Shown here: piece by piece, positions 1 through 12,689 of the stretch | Layout: every line of letters starts with the position of its first letter | How positions within the stretch are numbered: position 1 is the stretch's first letter | NCBI GenBank assembly: GCA_025642075.2 | Contig: JAODUO010001179.1 | Span: 72,501 to 136,500 of the forward strand | DNA from: Ridgeia piscesae | Taxonomy: Eukaryota; Annelida; Polychaeta; Sabellida; Siboglinidae | Length of the DNA stretch: 64,000 nucleotides | Reading direction: 5' to 3' | Notes under the pieces: model-generated | Databases searched by the model: none | Seen by the model: only the letters and a program-made list of their open reading frames with translations | What the model was told of the DNA's origin: nothing | Position numbers and translations under genes: made by a program

Positions 1-43
1 ATACCTTTGTTAACACATATGTCAACAATACACACGAACGCAG

Positions 44-709
44 TTAGGTCGGGAGCCAGGTCCAGCTCTCAGGATGTTTTCTGCTAAGTTTTTTCACTAG
101 TATTTCCTGATAACTGATACACTGAGCCATCGCAAGTTCATAATGACCACTCCCAACTCGGCGCCTTTTGGTATCAGGGGGCCATAACCCCCTTTTCATG
201 CATGAAATGGAGTAAATTCACCTATTTTGTCATTGTGGGGCATAATTTGCGAGACACAGAAGTCATCTTGGAAGCTAATGACAGTAGGACGTTTTTATGT
301 GACAAAATGGCCACTTTGTTACACAAAAAAGAATTGTAACTATTAATTTATGACACTAACACGTCAGGCGGAGGTCGATTTATTCGTTTGTAGAGGGACT
401 CAATGGTTGACACTGAGGAATTGAATTGGGGCAAACCCCTATATCATAAACCGCCACCTGCCCCTATATCTCAGGATGCTTTCTGCCAAATATTGTGTCT
501 CTACAGTTATGTTTGGCCCCACAGTGACAACAGTATTTTATTTACTTCATTTCAAGCCCGAAAAGGGGGTTTCTGGCTCCCTGAGGCCAAAAGGCCACGA
601 GTAGGGAGTGGTCATTACGAACTCGTTTTGGTCCAGTGTATCAGGAAACACTAGTGAAAAAAAACTTAGCAGAAAACATCCAGAGAGCTGGACCTGGATC
701 CCGGCCTAA
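44..709. mobile_element. Foldback/MITE-like element with long inverted arms
   Basis: The left arm (about 44-265) and right arm (about 487-709) are imperfect reverse complements of each other. The outer ends read TTAGGTCGGGAGCCAGGTCC on the left and its complement near 690-709. Shared blocks include GGATGTTTTCTGCTAAG and AATGACCACTCCC. About 220 bp of loop separates the arms. No transposase is encoded; the 83-codon open stretch at 403-654 lies mostly in the right arm and is not believed. A diverged second copy lies at about 61190-61640. It ends 69 bp before the first FTP exon in the window. Confidence 0.75.
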
Positions 710-778
710 GTACAGCTCGAATATAAGCTGTGTATGTATTTTCGTTCCTGTTTACTCACTTATGTGTTTGTTTTAAAG

Positions 779-1009
779 AAGTAGGGATGAACCTGGCGCC
801 AGGCGGAACTGCCACACAGTCTTCTAGTTATAGAAATACAACATTTGAATTCATGGCTGAATGGGCCATAAATGGAAACACAGATGCTAGATATGACCAG
901 CTTAGCTGCTCGCATACGAACGAGGAGAACGAACCATGGTGGAAAGTCACGTTCAAGTATGACATTCTTGTGAATGAAATTCTCCTAGTAAATCGTGGTG
1001 ACAGTTGTG
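779..1009 (+). CDS. Exon: N-terminal half of FTP (fucolectin-like) domain, unit 1
   Basis: This 77-codon exon encodes the first half of a fucolectin/tachylectin-4/pentraxin (FTP) lectin domain, a calcium-dependent, fucose-binding beta-sandwich normally secreted. Family landmarks are visible: NLAPGGTATQSSSY at the start, AINGNTDARY, CSHT, PWWKVTF, and NRGDSCG at the end. The exon is bounded by TTTTAAAG on the left and a strong GTAAGT donor at 1010. Both borders fall after the first base of a codon (phase 1). The His of CSHT lies 27 residues before the Arg of NRGD, the spacing of fucose-contacting His52 and Arg79 in eel agglutinin. RGDSCG replaces the commoner RGDCCG, losing one Cys. The second half of the domain is about 17.8 kb downstream at 18845. 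The first 120 bp or so of the following intron also resembles the intron after the unit 2 exon at 29305, so exon and flank were duplicated together. The product assignment is firm; whether the gene is expressed is unknown. Confidence 0.85.
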
Positions 1010-1580
1010 GTAAGTATTTAGTTTGATATTTCATAAATATGTTCCTGTTGCCGGGTTTCCAGCGTTCAGTAAATTCAACCATAAATGATATGATTCACCT
1101 GAAAGTCAGCCGAAATGATGTTTAGTTGTCCCGTTGTGGCAGACGTAATGCGCAATACAAATTCTTTACCGACGGTAATGGAAGAAAACACGTTTTTAGA
1201 AGATATTTTACTACAAGTGAGCTTTTTCTACAATTCCTTATCGGTCAACTCGTTTTAAACAATTTTATAATAAAAATTGCATCAAGTTATTTTTGTCATT
1301 CACGCCCCATTGATGTCTGGGACGCAGGACTTTCAAAATCACTCATCCTCAGCAAACTGGTACAGCTGTTGGTAGACGTACCTACAACAACAATATGCGC
1401 CCCTAACTGGTGAGCAGGGTGACAATATATAGTCTGAACTTCCACAACTATTAGGCAATGGTTCCTTTAGATTATAAATAAGTCATAACTCTTTCTGCAC
1501 AGGAGTTCAATACATGAGGATTTCTATATTTCCACTATAACGTACAGTTACCTACAAATGACATTGTTGCCTGCCATGAA

Positions 1581-1874
1581 TTGCCAGCTAGAAGAGACGA
1601 ACGGGTAAAGCCAGTGGTCGTAAAATGTCTGCATAATGCAGTGAAGCGAGACGTCATGATAGGCAGTAACAACCTGAAGGGGACAAAGATATACGTGAAC
1701 GAACAGCTGACGCAAAAGAATGCTGCCCTCTTCAAGAAGGCGAGGAATCTGAGAAGACGTATATAGGTCGACAGCACGTGGACCTACAACGGCAAAGTCT
1801 ATGTTAAAAAGTCCCAATCTGCGTCGCCTCAGGAGGTTAAGGTTGATGAGGATCTTCGTCCCTTCCTTTCTTGA
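1581..1874 (+). pseudogene. LINE ORF1 C-terminal fragment
   Basis: The reading frame resembles the C-terminal half of the ORF1 RNA-binding protein of CR1/L2-type retrotransposons. Segments include KPVVVKCLHNAVKRDVM, LKGTKIYVNEQLT, ALFKKARNLRRR, and then TWTYNGKVYVKK. In the family this region combines an RRM and a C-terminal domain that coat the element RNA. A TAG stop at 1764-1766 interrupts the frame, which then continues to a TGA at 1872-1874, so this copy is dead. It lies upstream of endonuclease and RT scraps in the same orientation, the expected order for one LINE. Confidence 0.6.
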
Positions 1875-2191
1875 GGAATTCATAGTTGTCAGCACGATGC
1901 TCGATAAGTTGACGACACTCAGGACAGTATGCGTGACTATCAATTACCAAACGATTTTTTTAATTTTCTTATTGTTCTTTAGTTTATCAAAACATTATGA
2001 ATAGTGAATTACATGCATTTCCTTTTTCATAATGTGAGCGATGATGACAATGTATTTAGAATTCATGCTAGTGTTAACTGCAGTAACAAGATGTACATCG
2101 ATTTTGGTTCCTCGCTGGATCATAATTTTCAGTAATTTCAGTACGCGGATTATAATTATCTTGCAAATATTATGATGATCTGCAATTTAAC

Positions 2192-2857
2192 GTGTTAACC
2201 AAAAACAATACCAATGAATTGTCAGTAATACATTTTGATGTACGTAGTCTCAGTGCAAATGTTCATAACATCATGCATACTTTGCAAACACTTAACATTA
2301 ATTTTGATATCATTGCAATATCAGAAACCTGGACGGCATTACAAAAATGGCGGAGGTGTTGCTTTACGGTGTTAATTATAGAATTGAATGTATTCTTATT
2401 GAAAACAAATCAGCTGTCGTTGAAAATATATTTGAACGTGTTAGAGTAGAATACCAGGTGCCAATGTAGGTGCTTTTCGTGAATCCTTAGACAATATTCT
2501 TAGTGGTATAAAATCAAAAATGACTATGTATGTATGTGGATATTTCAACATTGAAATATTGAAGAACAGTACGCATAACATAGCAAGGATATTCTTAGAT
2601 TATATGTACAGCTTTGAACTTTATCAATTAATAACTAAGCTAAGTAAAATTACAGACGCTACTGCTACACTCATAGATAATATTTACACGAACGAATTGC
2701 AGTTTCAAGTTAATAGTGGCTTATTGATTACTGATATCAGTGATCATCTATCAGTTTTTGCAATGTGTGGTAATCAATTTGCATGTACGTCTTCAATTCC
2801 TTCCCAATATAGAAGAATGATAAACACCAGTACAACTGATAAACGTATAGCTGAATA
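2192..2857 (+). pseudogene. LINE ORF2 endonuclease fragment
   Basis: Two broken frames resemble the AP-endonuclease domain of jockey/CR1/L2-group LINEs, the enzyme that nicks target DNA for target-primed reverse transcription. The first (2192-2449) has SVIHFDVRSLSANVHNI followed by FDIIAISETW, the family start with the SETW motif. The second (2520-2857) has CGYFNIEIL (normally GDFN), then TDATATLIDNIYTN and ITDISDHLSVF, where the SDH catalytic motif is intact. Frameshifts and a missing middle show it is a remnant. The clade is not settled. Confidence 0.7.
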
Positions 2858-3292
2858 AAATCAACGTACTTGGCTAAATGTGACAGGCACATTAGATGCG
2901 AAATTGTCATATAACAAATTTATATGTGAATTTCATGATCTATTAAACAAACATGCCCTGCAAAACGCATTATTAAGACGAATAATCGTTATTCTAGCCA
3001 TCCATGGCTAACTAATAAACTTAATATTGAAATTATCTATAAAAAAAAACATTGTATAATAAGTTATTCTAAAAAATACTATAATAATATTACAGAAATA
3101 TGGCAAATTCGGAGATGTGTAGTTGGCAAAAATCTACAACATTCCAGTTACCCAAATCATGTTATTGTATAAGTAAGCAAGGTTGATAATAAAATGGAGA
3201 TAGATAACGTATTCAATATGCTTTATAACTATTCAACCTGATTTAGCGATTAGCATAAAACACCCCATAATGCACATGTGTATGATTAATTA

Positions 3293-3456
<164 letters not shown>

Positions 3457-3534
3457 AAATGCAACATTCGGACAATGTATTACAAAGCATTGAAAGATAA
3501 ACGACTTGGTTCTTAGTGTTTCCCTGAATGTGAA

Positions 3535-3700
3535 AAATACCTTTGATACAGTTGTTCACCAAATATGATTATATTACCTTACCTACTGTGGAATTACAGG
3601 TACTCCGCTCAGATGGTTTAAGGTTTTTCTCTCGAACTGGAAACAATAGGTTAAATAATAATGCTACGTTTCCAGGGTCTATAATCGCCCATTATTCTTA
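3535..3700 (+). pseudogene. LINE reverse transcriptase scrap
   Basis: A short translated stretch reads FDTVVHQI, then YCGITGTPLRWFK. This matches the RT block around the first catalytic Asp of jockey/CR1-type elements (usually FDTVNHxxLLxKLxxYGIRGxPLxWFxSYL). The sequence breaks up afterwards and runs into a TA array. With the fragments at 1581 and 2192 it gives one + strand LINE spanning about 1560-3700, interrupted by a TA microsatellite. Confidence 0.55.
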
Positions 3701-3701
3701 T

Positions 3702-3702
<1 letters not shown>

Positions 3703-3788
<86 letters not shown>
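3703..3788. repeat. (TA)n microsatellite
   Basis: TA dinucleotide array with an ATTTATTTA interruption, immediately after the RT scrap. Confidence 0.95.
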
Positions 3789-3793
<5 letters not shown>

Positions 3794-4146
3794 GATTTTC
3801 ATTTTTTTAAACAACAGTAGCAAATACGTATGTTTTCTCGTAACAAATTAATAATATACATAGTATATCAATAATGAACTTTACATACATATACGTTATC
3901 CCTGAATAATAAGATTTTTATATTGCATTGTTTATCATAGCACTACCGTGCAATGGCAAACGGATGCAAGTGACATAGTTAACATCACAATCACACATAT
4001 TGGATCATGTTCCATCATATCATACAACAAAACCACAAAATTCAGCTGTTAGATTCGCTAGAAATGACATGGTAGAAGGTTGCAAGTAACAATGGAATTG
4101 CATTTTATAATGACAAAAGGTAGTAAGTGAAATGTCCTATGGCGTT

Positions 4147-4298
4147 ACGCGTTTCAGGACAAAATGTCCCATCAACGCGTTGCTATCTTATTTAGTGATT
4201 TTGTGAATACGATTCGCAAACTTTATGGTTGCATATTCTCCTGCTTCAGTGAATAACATAGGAAAGCGTTGATGGGACATTTTGTCCTAAAACGCGTA
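4147..4298. mobile_element. Short foldback MITE-like element
   Basis: The left end ACGCGTTTCAGGACAAAATG continues through TCCCATCAACGCGTTGCTAT. Its near-perfect reverse complement lies at 4257-4298 and ends in ACGCGT. Arms of about 40 bp flank a loop of about 65 bp. No coding capacity. A TA array abuts the right end. Confidence 0.75.
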
Positions 4299-4304
4299 TG
4301 TATG

Positions 4305-4306
<2 letters not shown>

Positions 4307-4348
<42 letters not shown>
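4307..4348. repeat. (TA)n microsatellite
   Basis: Pure TA dinucleotide, about 20 units, between the foldback element and a GTAGACC hairpin. Confidence 0.9.
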
Positions 4349-4349
<1 letters not shown>

Positions 4350-4354
4350 TCCTA

Positions 4355-4441
4355 AAGGCAGCTTATGTCGACCGATTATGCATATAGGACCGGCTTATGT
4401 AGACCGCTGTTTTATGTAGACCAAAACTGGTCTACATAAAG
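4355..4441. repeat. GTAGACC-motif hairpin cluster (left)
   Basis: Several copies of TTATGTAGACC lie here, including TTTTATGTAGACC followed six bases later by GGTCTACATAAA, a tight hairpin. The same words recur at about 8397-8450 and 8670-8730. These clusters could be subterminal repeats of one DNA element of about 4 kb, but no transposase was found between them. Confidence 0.5.
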
Positions 4442-6189
4442 ATTTGACGTGTTAGTTCACAACTAACACAATTGAATTTATCAGTACCATTGCTTGTGCA
4501 CACAGTTCGTATGACAGTGAAGTACTGTGCGTAATTACTTTTAAAATGAACAACATCTTAAGTGATTTTGAGCATGTTTTTTCCAGCACCGTGCATATTT
4601 TTGAGTATATTGTGTGCCGGATTATGTATACCGTGTCAAAGTTCTTATAAATCTATATTTATGGTATATACCGAACGAAGGGTTGGAGTTTCGTGTTCAG
4701 TGTATGATATGCTTCATACTGATGCAAAATACTATATTATTATATGTAAATTAGTAAAACTCGCATTTTATCTTTGTTGGGGACTGATAGATCCCTCGAA
4801 TGTTAGTGTTGCCGTTGGTATTCGGCAATTAATTTTACAGCATTCACCAAATTGTTAAATGTACTGCATAAACATGTGTCACAACATAGTTGTTAACGTA
4901 GTTACACACATATATTTATTGCATTCGTAAATACGTAGTTACATAAGCATGTGAAGTTTAATTAAGTTTTACGTGATATGCCGTAAAACGGCGACCACTT
5001 TCAGCACTTCAACTCAAATGTATTGCCGTTGACTGGAGTTTTTCTTCGTCAAGAGTAGGACGTCTTTTGCAGAAAGTAAGTAATTTGAAAATTCCTAACG
5101 CATAATTACAACTAATAGTATATAATAAGTTGTGTGGATGTTGCAAAAACAATATAATAACTTCCCGGTTTGTGTAACTATGACTGACGTCTGATATATT
5201 CAGCGTGACAGAGAATTGGTGGCACGCCGAACAGCCACTGATATTTCGTGTTTTATTTTAGGCAATTCATTTTCTTAAGTACTTACTCAAAACAATTTGA
5301 TGCTATATTTTGTTTGAAGAAATTTTAAATAATACGCCTTAGAAAAAAGCTTATAAATATCTTATGAGCGAATTTGATAAGGTTTAGTAAAAATTGCAAA
5401 TAAGCCAAATTGATTAGGCTTCACAAATATTACCCACACCAGTACAACTCGGTGCCGGTAGCCGCCGGCTTAGGAAGAGGCTTGAAAAGAGCGATAAGCC
5501 GTGAAAGTCGTTGTGAATGATGCAAACTGGTGCGTTTATTAGGCATCCAAGATGCGCTAAGGCATTATTTTGTAACATTAAAATGTTTATCTTGATTGTT
5601 GACAATGAAATGCACTGAGGTTTCAAACAATAATTCAAATAAACACCGTATGAACCTATGGTTATACAGTATACTAAAATTTACACCTACCTGGCTACTC
5701 ACCTGTCACTCGGTTACAATGAAATTAAATTTTACTGAACAGTATATTATTAAAAACTATATACAATTTAATTATTTATGGAATATTTTGTATCTATAGC
5801 TGAGGCGCCTGTGCTGAATGGCAAACATGCCAAAGAAGAAGACAATGCCTCTGACAAGAGGCCAACAGATGGTATGGTTACTGTCACCAATATATGTTAA
5901 GTTATGGTAAATTTCAGTGAAATAATTCTGAAAAGATTGTGTGATTGATGCTCATAGACATAATTTTATTCCATGGAAATAAATGGTCAGGCTACAAATG
6001 CAATATCATCTGGAATGACGACATTTAGATTTGCATTCACTGTGGACGAATCTACATCACTAGACTTGTTATTGCATTTTACTAAGTGAGTTAGAGATTG
6101 AACAAAATCCAGCAACATTAAAACAGAATGTTAGTTATGTTTGCTCTAATTTGCTTGCGTTGTATGACTACCATGGACTGGTAATGTGA

Positions 6190-6190
<1 letters not shown>

Positions 6191-6242
<52 letters not shown>
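6191..6242. repeat. (TA)n microsatellite
   Basis: Pure TA dinucleotide array in the giant intron. Confidence 0.95.
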
Positions 6243-6246
<4 letters not shown>

Positions 6247-7109
6247 CTAGTCGTTGCTCATTATCCCAGTAATCCAGTATGAGGTTGGCCTTCATTACAT
6301 ATCTCCATTTTTTCTTTCAGTCTTCTGTTATTGACCTTATAGATCCATGCTCTCTGGAACACTCTTTTCCACTTCCTCTATATATTATTCTTGCTTAGCA
6401 CTAGTTTAATAAACACACTTGTATCGTTTTTTCCCCAGCTGAAAACAAGTTTAATGTCAGGATTACCAAGAGTGTATTAACTGTTTGTATTCACTGTCAT
6501 CTAGTGCGCATTGTGTATGATGGTGACATTTTTGAATTGTTGAAGTTTCTCTGCATGCATGGTTCTGATATTGGTGACTTGCAAACAGCATACAATGACA
6601 TACTGTTTTGTGTTAAATAAATGACTGTTTGAATTAACATACGAGCGATTGAATTCATTGAAAGTAATCTTCTCTTAACTAATTTGTTGAACTAATTCCC
6701 ACAATTATACTTGAACTTTATACAATAAAACATACACAGAACACGTGTTAATAATGAATGCCAGGACACCAGTAATAACTAAACTATAAGCGATAGGTGC
6801 TCAGTTACTTTTAATGTTTTATATCGTAGAAAATACTGAGAGGATTCCTTCACGAATACCTAAAGAAGACAAGTGATATACAATTGTGTAGACATATACC
6901 ATTAATGATGGTACATTTTCTATGTGTGTAATCAAAAATGATGATACAACATTATTATCCTTAAAATGCCATTGGCTGTGCCATTATGGTAAACAAGCGA
7001 CATGGGCTCCTAAGCTAGGCATAATTGTTTGAAAGCTAACTTGTTTTTTAACTAGCTATATTAGTGTATTCTTCAATATCACAGTATCCAATCCTCAAGA
7101 TTGCTCAAA

Positions 7110-7365
7110 GGGCTTTACACTTTACTCCCTGGCAGACCTGTTTCTCTGAGAAGCTTGGCGATGCTGCAATTAATGCGCAAAGACTGTTCATACACAAATA
7201 CCCACCAATGTCTATAGCTAGATGCTCATTCATATAGCTCAGTAAACAAGCAATGTAGAGTGAACAAACTTGTCCAATGTGTAACAAGGTAGCACAGGAT
7301 TCAAACCCAGGTTCTCTTAGTCGAGAGTCTGACGCCCTGGCCACTGCGTTGTTTCACTACATGTA
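7110..7365 (-). mobile_element. tRNA-derived SINE-like element
   Basis: On the minus strand the head reads GTGGCCAGGGCGTCAGACTC, resembling a Pol III A box, followed about 30 bp on by GGTTTGAATCC, close to the B-box consensus GGTTCGANNCC. About 200 bp of unrelated body follows, which is the layout of a SINE rather than a tRNA gene. No cloverleaf with an acceptor stem can be formed with confidence. A second, different SINE-like head lies at 32350. Confidence 0.45.
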
Positions 7366-8302
7366 CGCTACTCCAACTACGCTACTATTACAACATATTT
7401 TTTTTAAAGGAAACTTAAAAAGCCTGCCACCTCTCTTGAATTTGTTATGAAACTCGGCATTTCCGACAGTCTCCCCAGATTATACGTATGTATTAAATGT
7501 ATGCAGTTGGACTTTTTTGGTGAACCTGAATTTTAATGGATGGGTCCAGTTGGTTCTCAGATAAGTGTATGTGAAGGTTATTTGTTGGATCTTGAGGGTT
7601 GTAGGTGGAGGTCCAAACGGTGTAGGCCTATGTAACTGGAGGCTTATGATGAGCCTGGATTCTCTTGGATGTTTAAACGTTACTAGATACACTACGGATT
7701 ATAGCCATAGGCAATATATGCACCGTTACACGTAATCGTTGACATGCATATACATGTATGTATGCGTAACTCTCGTTCAGGTGACTTTTAATATATCCTG
7801 ATAACACAAATTCTTAAGAACTGTGGAGACAATTCATTAAATGTGTACTGTAGCTCTTGGATTTCGAAACTTAAACGTCAGCACATATACTACGGATTGT
7901 TGCTATGCCTAACCTAAACCTAAGGATGTAACCGTTGTATGTAGTCGTAAACATCAATGTATATGTAACTATCGCACAGCTTACTTGTAATACCGATAAT
8001 ACCAACTCTTACGAAAAGTGAAAAACGTAATTATTATAGGTGTGGATGGAATGCTCCTACACCGACCGCTATGATAGCAGGCAAGCGAATTATTTGTATC
8101 GCCTTCGGATGTTGTAACGTTTTACTATTGATAGATCTGTGACTGTGTCGTTCGACTCGGTTTCGTGAGTAAGATCGTTCTCGTATGAAATACTCCCCCG
8201 TCGGCAATGCTGTTTTTCTTATGCACAATACTGTCTATAAAATGTTGGTCTTTGTTGTTATCGCATCGATACATTCCGTGATCAAATATAACTTGGGCTT
8301 CG

Positions 8303-8778
8303 ACTTAGTTTACATTTCGCAACACTGTTTTACTGTTCACTATATTCGGCGGTCTACCGCAAAAAAGGCTAACTAAATATATGCAGCTTCCGGCGTTGCT
8401 CCGGTCTACATAAATCGGCATCTATGCATACGCGGTTTTATGTAGACCGATTGTTTGGCATATACCTTATTTACTGAAATATTTTGATGAACTTTCATTA
8501 TGTGTTAAACATTAGTATTAGAAACAATGTTCCAGTTTTACATCGATACATTCCAAAAATAAAAATATAATGGCTGACTTAGTTTACATTTCGCAACACT
8601 GTTTTACTGTTCACTAGATTCGGCGGTCTACCGCAAAAAAGGCTAACTAAATATATGCAGCTTCCGGGTTGCTCCGGTCTACATAAATCGGCATCTATGC
8701 ATACGCGGTTTTATGTAGACCGATTTTTGCATATACCTTATTTACTGAAATATTTTGATGAACTTTCATATTATTAAA
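8303..8778. repeat. Direct duplication of about 200 bp (274-bp period) with GTAGACC hairpins
   Basis: The block from ACTTAGTTTACATTTCGC (8303) to GATGAACTTTCAT recurs from 8577 with only a few differences. Each copy contains GGTCTACATAAA, then a 21-22 bp loop, then TTTTATGTAGACC, so each forms a hairpin. The hairpin stem matches the cluster at 4355-4441. Confidence 0.8.
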
Positions 8779-9100
8779 TAGTGGATTGGAATAGCAATGT
8801 TTGAATATAGTATTACGATTAATTCATATGTTCTGGGACTATGTTTATACCTAATTGGCTGAGACCACGTGCGCTCGAGTCGTTTACGAGAATACTAGGT
8901 CCTATCACTATAGTATAATAGAAGTGTGTGCAACACTGGCGTCCATAGCAACCCAGTCGTTCACCTTCTAACATAACAACTGGTCCATTGTAATGCAGAC
9001 TGCGTGTATCACCCAATCGATGTCGTAACAGCAGCTAATTTTAGTTACAAATGAACTCACATTATTTTACAAAATAATAGTATATATAACATACCTACAC

Positions 9101-9108
9101 ACATCACA

Positions 9109-9154
<46 letters not shown>
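9101..9154. repeat. (CA)n microsatellite
   Basis: ACAC dinucleotide array followed to about 9480 by a CA-rich, degraded border (CACAACACAC, ACTACACA), probably an older part of the same array. Confidence 0.9.
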
Positions 9155-9156
<2 letters not shown>

Positions 9157-9477
9157 CACAACACACACACTACACACAAACACATCACACACTACACATT
9201 ACATTTTGAATATACTGGTTTATCAGGCGAATGATTTATTCATCATTCTGACATTTAACACTACATGGCAGAACACAACGCTACACACAATCTTATACAC
9301 AAACTACGGTACACTACACACTAATAATGAATTGTCAACACGCATCACAACAACACACAACATCACTTACTAACACAACACACATGTCCATTTATGCAAC
9401 ATAGCTATCACACAACAATCACACACACAATAACACACATAACCACATCATATTTACAAACACACATTTCACACACA

Positions 9478-10023
<546 letters not shown>

Positions 10024-10140
10024 GGTCAATTCAGTCAAATAAATCCGGATGTGAACCCGTGACCTCGATTGACTTTCGTGCGCTGTCACAAAACAGCAGG
10101 GATTCCGTTCGTGAACAATTTATGCCTTCGATTGGACATG

Positions 10141-10400
10141 CAAGGGGCAGGAACAGTTGCCACCCCTTGTCTTGATGGCCTCTATTTTAACCAGCAAGGG
10201 ACAGGGTCAGTTGCCTTTCCTCGCCTCCGCGGCCACCATTTTTTCTACAAAGGAGAGGGACAGTTCCTTTACAGTCGGTACCACTATCGTTGTTGTGTCA
10301 AATAGTGTTTGTATCGTGTATGCCGGTCTTAAAGCAGCAGCAGCCTGCAAGGGACTGGGACAGTTGCCCTCTTTTGCATCTCCGGCCACCATTGTACGTG
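10141..10400. repeat. Degenerate direct repeat (AAGGGACAGGGACAGTTGCC)
   Basis: Diverged copies of a unit containing AAGGGACxGGGxCAGTTGCC followed by CTCCGCGGCCACCATT occur near 10141, 10193, 10250 and 10350. Spacing is irregular. No function is apparent and the open frames across it overlap in several frames. Confidence 0.5.
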
Positions 10401-11039
10401 CAACAGACTGTCGGTAACACTATCGAGGTTGGTGTAGATATTATGTATGACAGTTATGAAAAAGCAGGGGGTTCTATTCATTGACGAATACTACATTTGT
10501 CAGTGTCACTCGCAATACTTACACAGCTCTTATATAGTTATGCCACTATCGACAGAAATTATCTGGTTGCCAGGTTTACAGGATAATTTTACCTAAGGGA
10601 TATAAGGGTTCTTATGCAAAATAATAACATGGGAACTAACCTGAAATCAGCATTTGCTTTGCTACCCGTCACACGTATGTGCTACATTTAAGACATATGA
10701 ATCCTTGCAGATGATCTTACGTCCTTCTGTTGTATTGCCCAGCTACCTGACCTACCATATCTTTCCTTGGGAGTAGCGCCTAAGTGTCCCAGGAATGTTG
10801 CATGATGCATAACCTCTCATATCCAGAAGGGTCTTTTGTGTCATTTGTTGAAACTGGTCAATCACTAGCACTTATTGCTATAGTACATGTCGAGGCAGCT
10901 TTCAGAATCATTCTTGTGGCACCAAGCGATACACCTAATGCTAGGATGGGTTTTCAGCGCTGGGACATGTTTTTCATAGCTGCATTCCAGCCAACTGGGT
11001 GTTGTAGCTCCTGTGCAGTTTTTGTATATTTCAGTGCGT

Positions 11040-12140
11040 ACACAGCTATGTGACATTCACTGTGTGGTGTGTGATTGCCTGGTTTGTTTACGCAGTATCT
11101 GGATTGGTAACCAACAAAATGTTGTGCTATACGCTACACTGTCTAGTAAGTGATTACTTCGGTCATCTTGTCCAATATCTGATGTATGGTTTTCCTATTT
11201 ACATAGCACTGTAGCATTCCTTGTATGGTGTGGGATTGTCAGGTAAGATACAAAACTTTCTATGTGACATTCACTGTATGTGTTATAGTCGGGTTGGTTT
11301 ATACAGTGTGTGTTATCTGCATTTGGAGGATACATAACTGTTTGATAAATACTGTCTGGAATGTGATTATCTTGGTATGGCTACCTAGGATATGATATCT
11401 GATTATTCGCTGTATACAGCTGGTTATTCGGTGTAACATTCACTGTATGATGTGATTGTCATGTAACATTCACTTTATGATAGGCAATTGTCAAGGTGGT
11501 ATATCCGGTGTTGATATATGGATGTGTAGGGTAAATAACTGTTTGATATTCACTGCTGGCTATGTGATTATCTTGGTCTTGTTATCCTGTGTATGATATC
11601 TGATTATTTGGTGTACATGGCTATGTGGCTTTCACTTTATGGTGTGTGATTGTCAGTGTGGTATATCCAGTGTTGGTATAGTGCATGTTATAGTATACGA
11701 CTGTTTGATAGTCAATGTCTGGTATGTGATTATCTCAATATTTGACATTCACTGTATGGTGTGCTTGTCATGTGACATTCACTTTGTGGTCGGTAATTGT
11801 CCGGGGGATATATCCGGTGTTGATATCGTGATTTTTAGGGTAAAAAACTGTTTGATATTCTATATTGGATATGTCATTATCTTGGTCTTGTTATCCTGTG
11901 AATGATCTCTGGTTATTCAGTGTATACGGTTATGTGACAATCACTTCATGGCGTATGATTATCAGAGTGGTATCTGGATTGGTACGACACATGACTCTTT
12001 GATATTCACTGTCTGGTATGTAATCTCATCCTTTTTAATGATCCCGTGTTGGGGATCTGGTTATTTGGTGTATACGGCTATATGACATTCACTTTATGGT
12101 ATATGATTGTCAGAGTGGTGTTATGGTGTTGTTTTAGTAA
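11040..12140. repeat. Old degenerate satellite, about 145-190 bp units
   Basis: Blocks such as GTGACATTCACTTTATGG, GTGTGATTGTCAG, TATATCCGGTGTTG, AACTGTTTGATATTCACTG and TGTGATTATCTTGG recur in the same order. GTGACATTCACT-like starts fall near 11267, 11460, 11627, 11772, 11933 and 12080. Copies differ at many positions, so the array is old. The CTTTCAC...GATTGTCAGTGT...TATC-AGTGT core is shared with the young 80/81-bp array that follows. Confidence 0.65.
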
Positions 12141-12689
12141 TCCCCTCACGTGTTTTGCAAGGCACGCTGTCCGTGGATATCGGCTATTGTATTGTTGACG
12201 TGTTCAATAAAGTAATAACATAAAACCACAAAACACCTCCCATACTGGCTTATGTATTTTGTGTCCCAAGTCATATATGTCCTAATTTTCTGACTAGGTT
12301 TTTATATTAATTTTGCACCTTTGACTTACCATAAATCGTTTGATATGTTAGCATTAATATTGGCACTTTTTCTAAAACATTTCAAATCATTTGCATATTT
12401 ACATTATTACTTAGTATCTTCTTGTTGGGACATCGTCCACAATATTGGGAACATAACCGACTTGGGACATAATGTCTATAAGCTACCGTACTATTGCTCT
12501 TGGAGTTCACATAGCTCGTTGGCAAGTTGGGGGGCTCGTGTTTCTCAAGGTTGTATGTCCATTCTCTGCTTTCATATACCTAGCAGGGTGGTGTTCACAG
12601 TAGGGTGTATTTATCTGAGGAGTGTGGGTGTTAGCATAATAAATATTATGTGTACGATCTCTACCGTTTCAGCTCCAATTGCTGTGTCA

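Noticed and set aside
403..654. 83-codon frame in the foldback element
   Set aside because: It overlaps an inverted-repeat arm, has no homology, and the second copy of the element does not keep it open.
7110..7365. A functional tRNA gene
   Set aside because: A- and B-box-like words are present, but no convincing acceptor stem or anticodon loop can be drawn. A SINE fits better.
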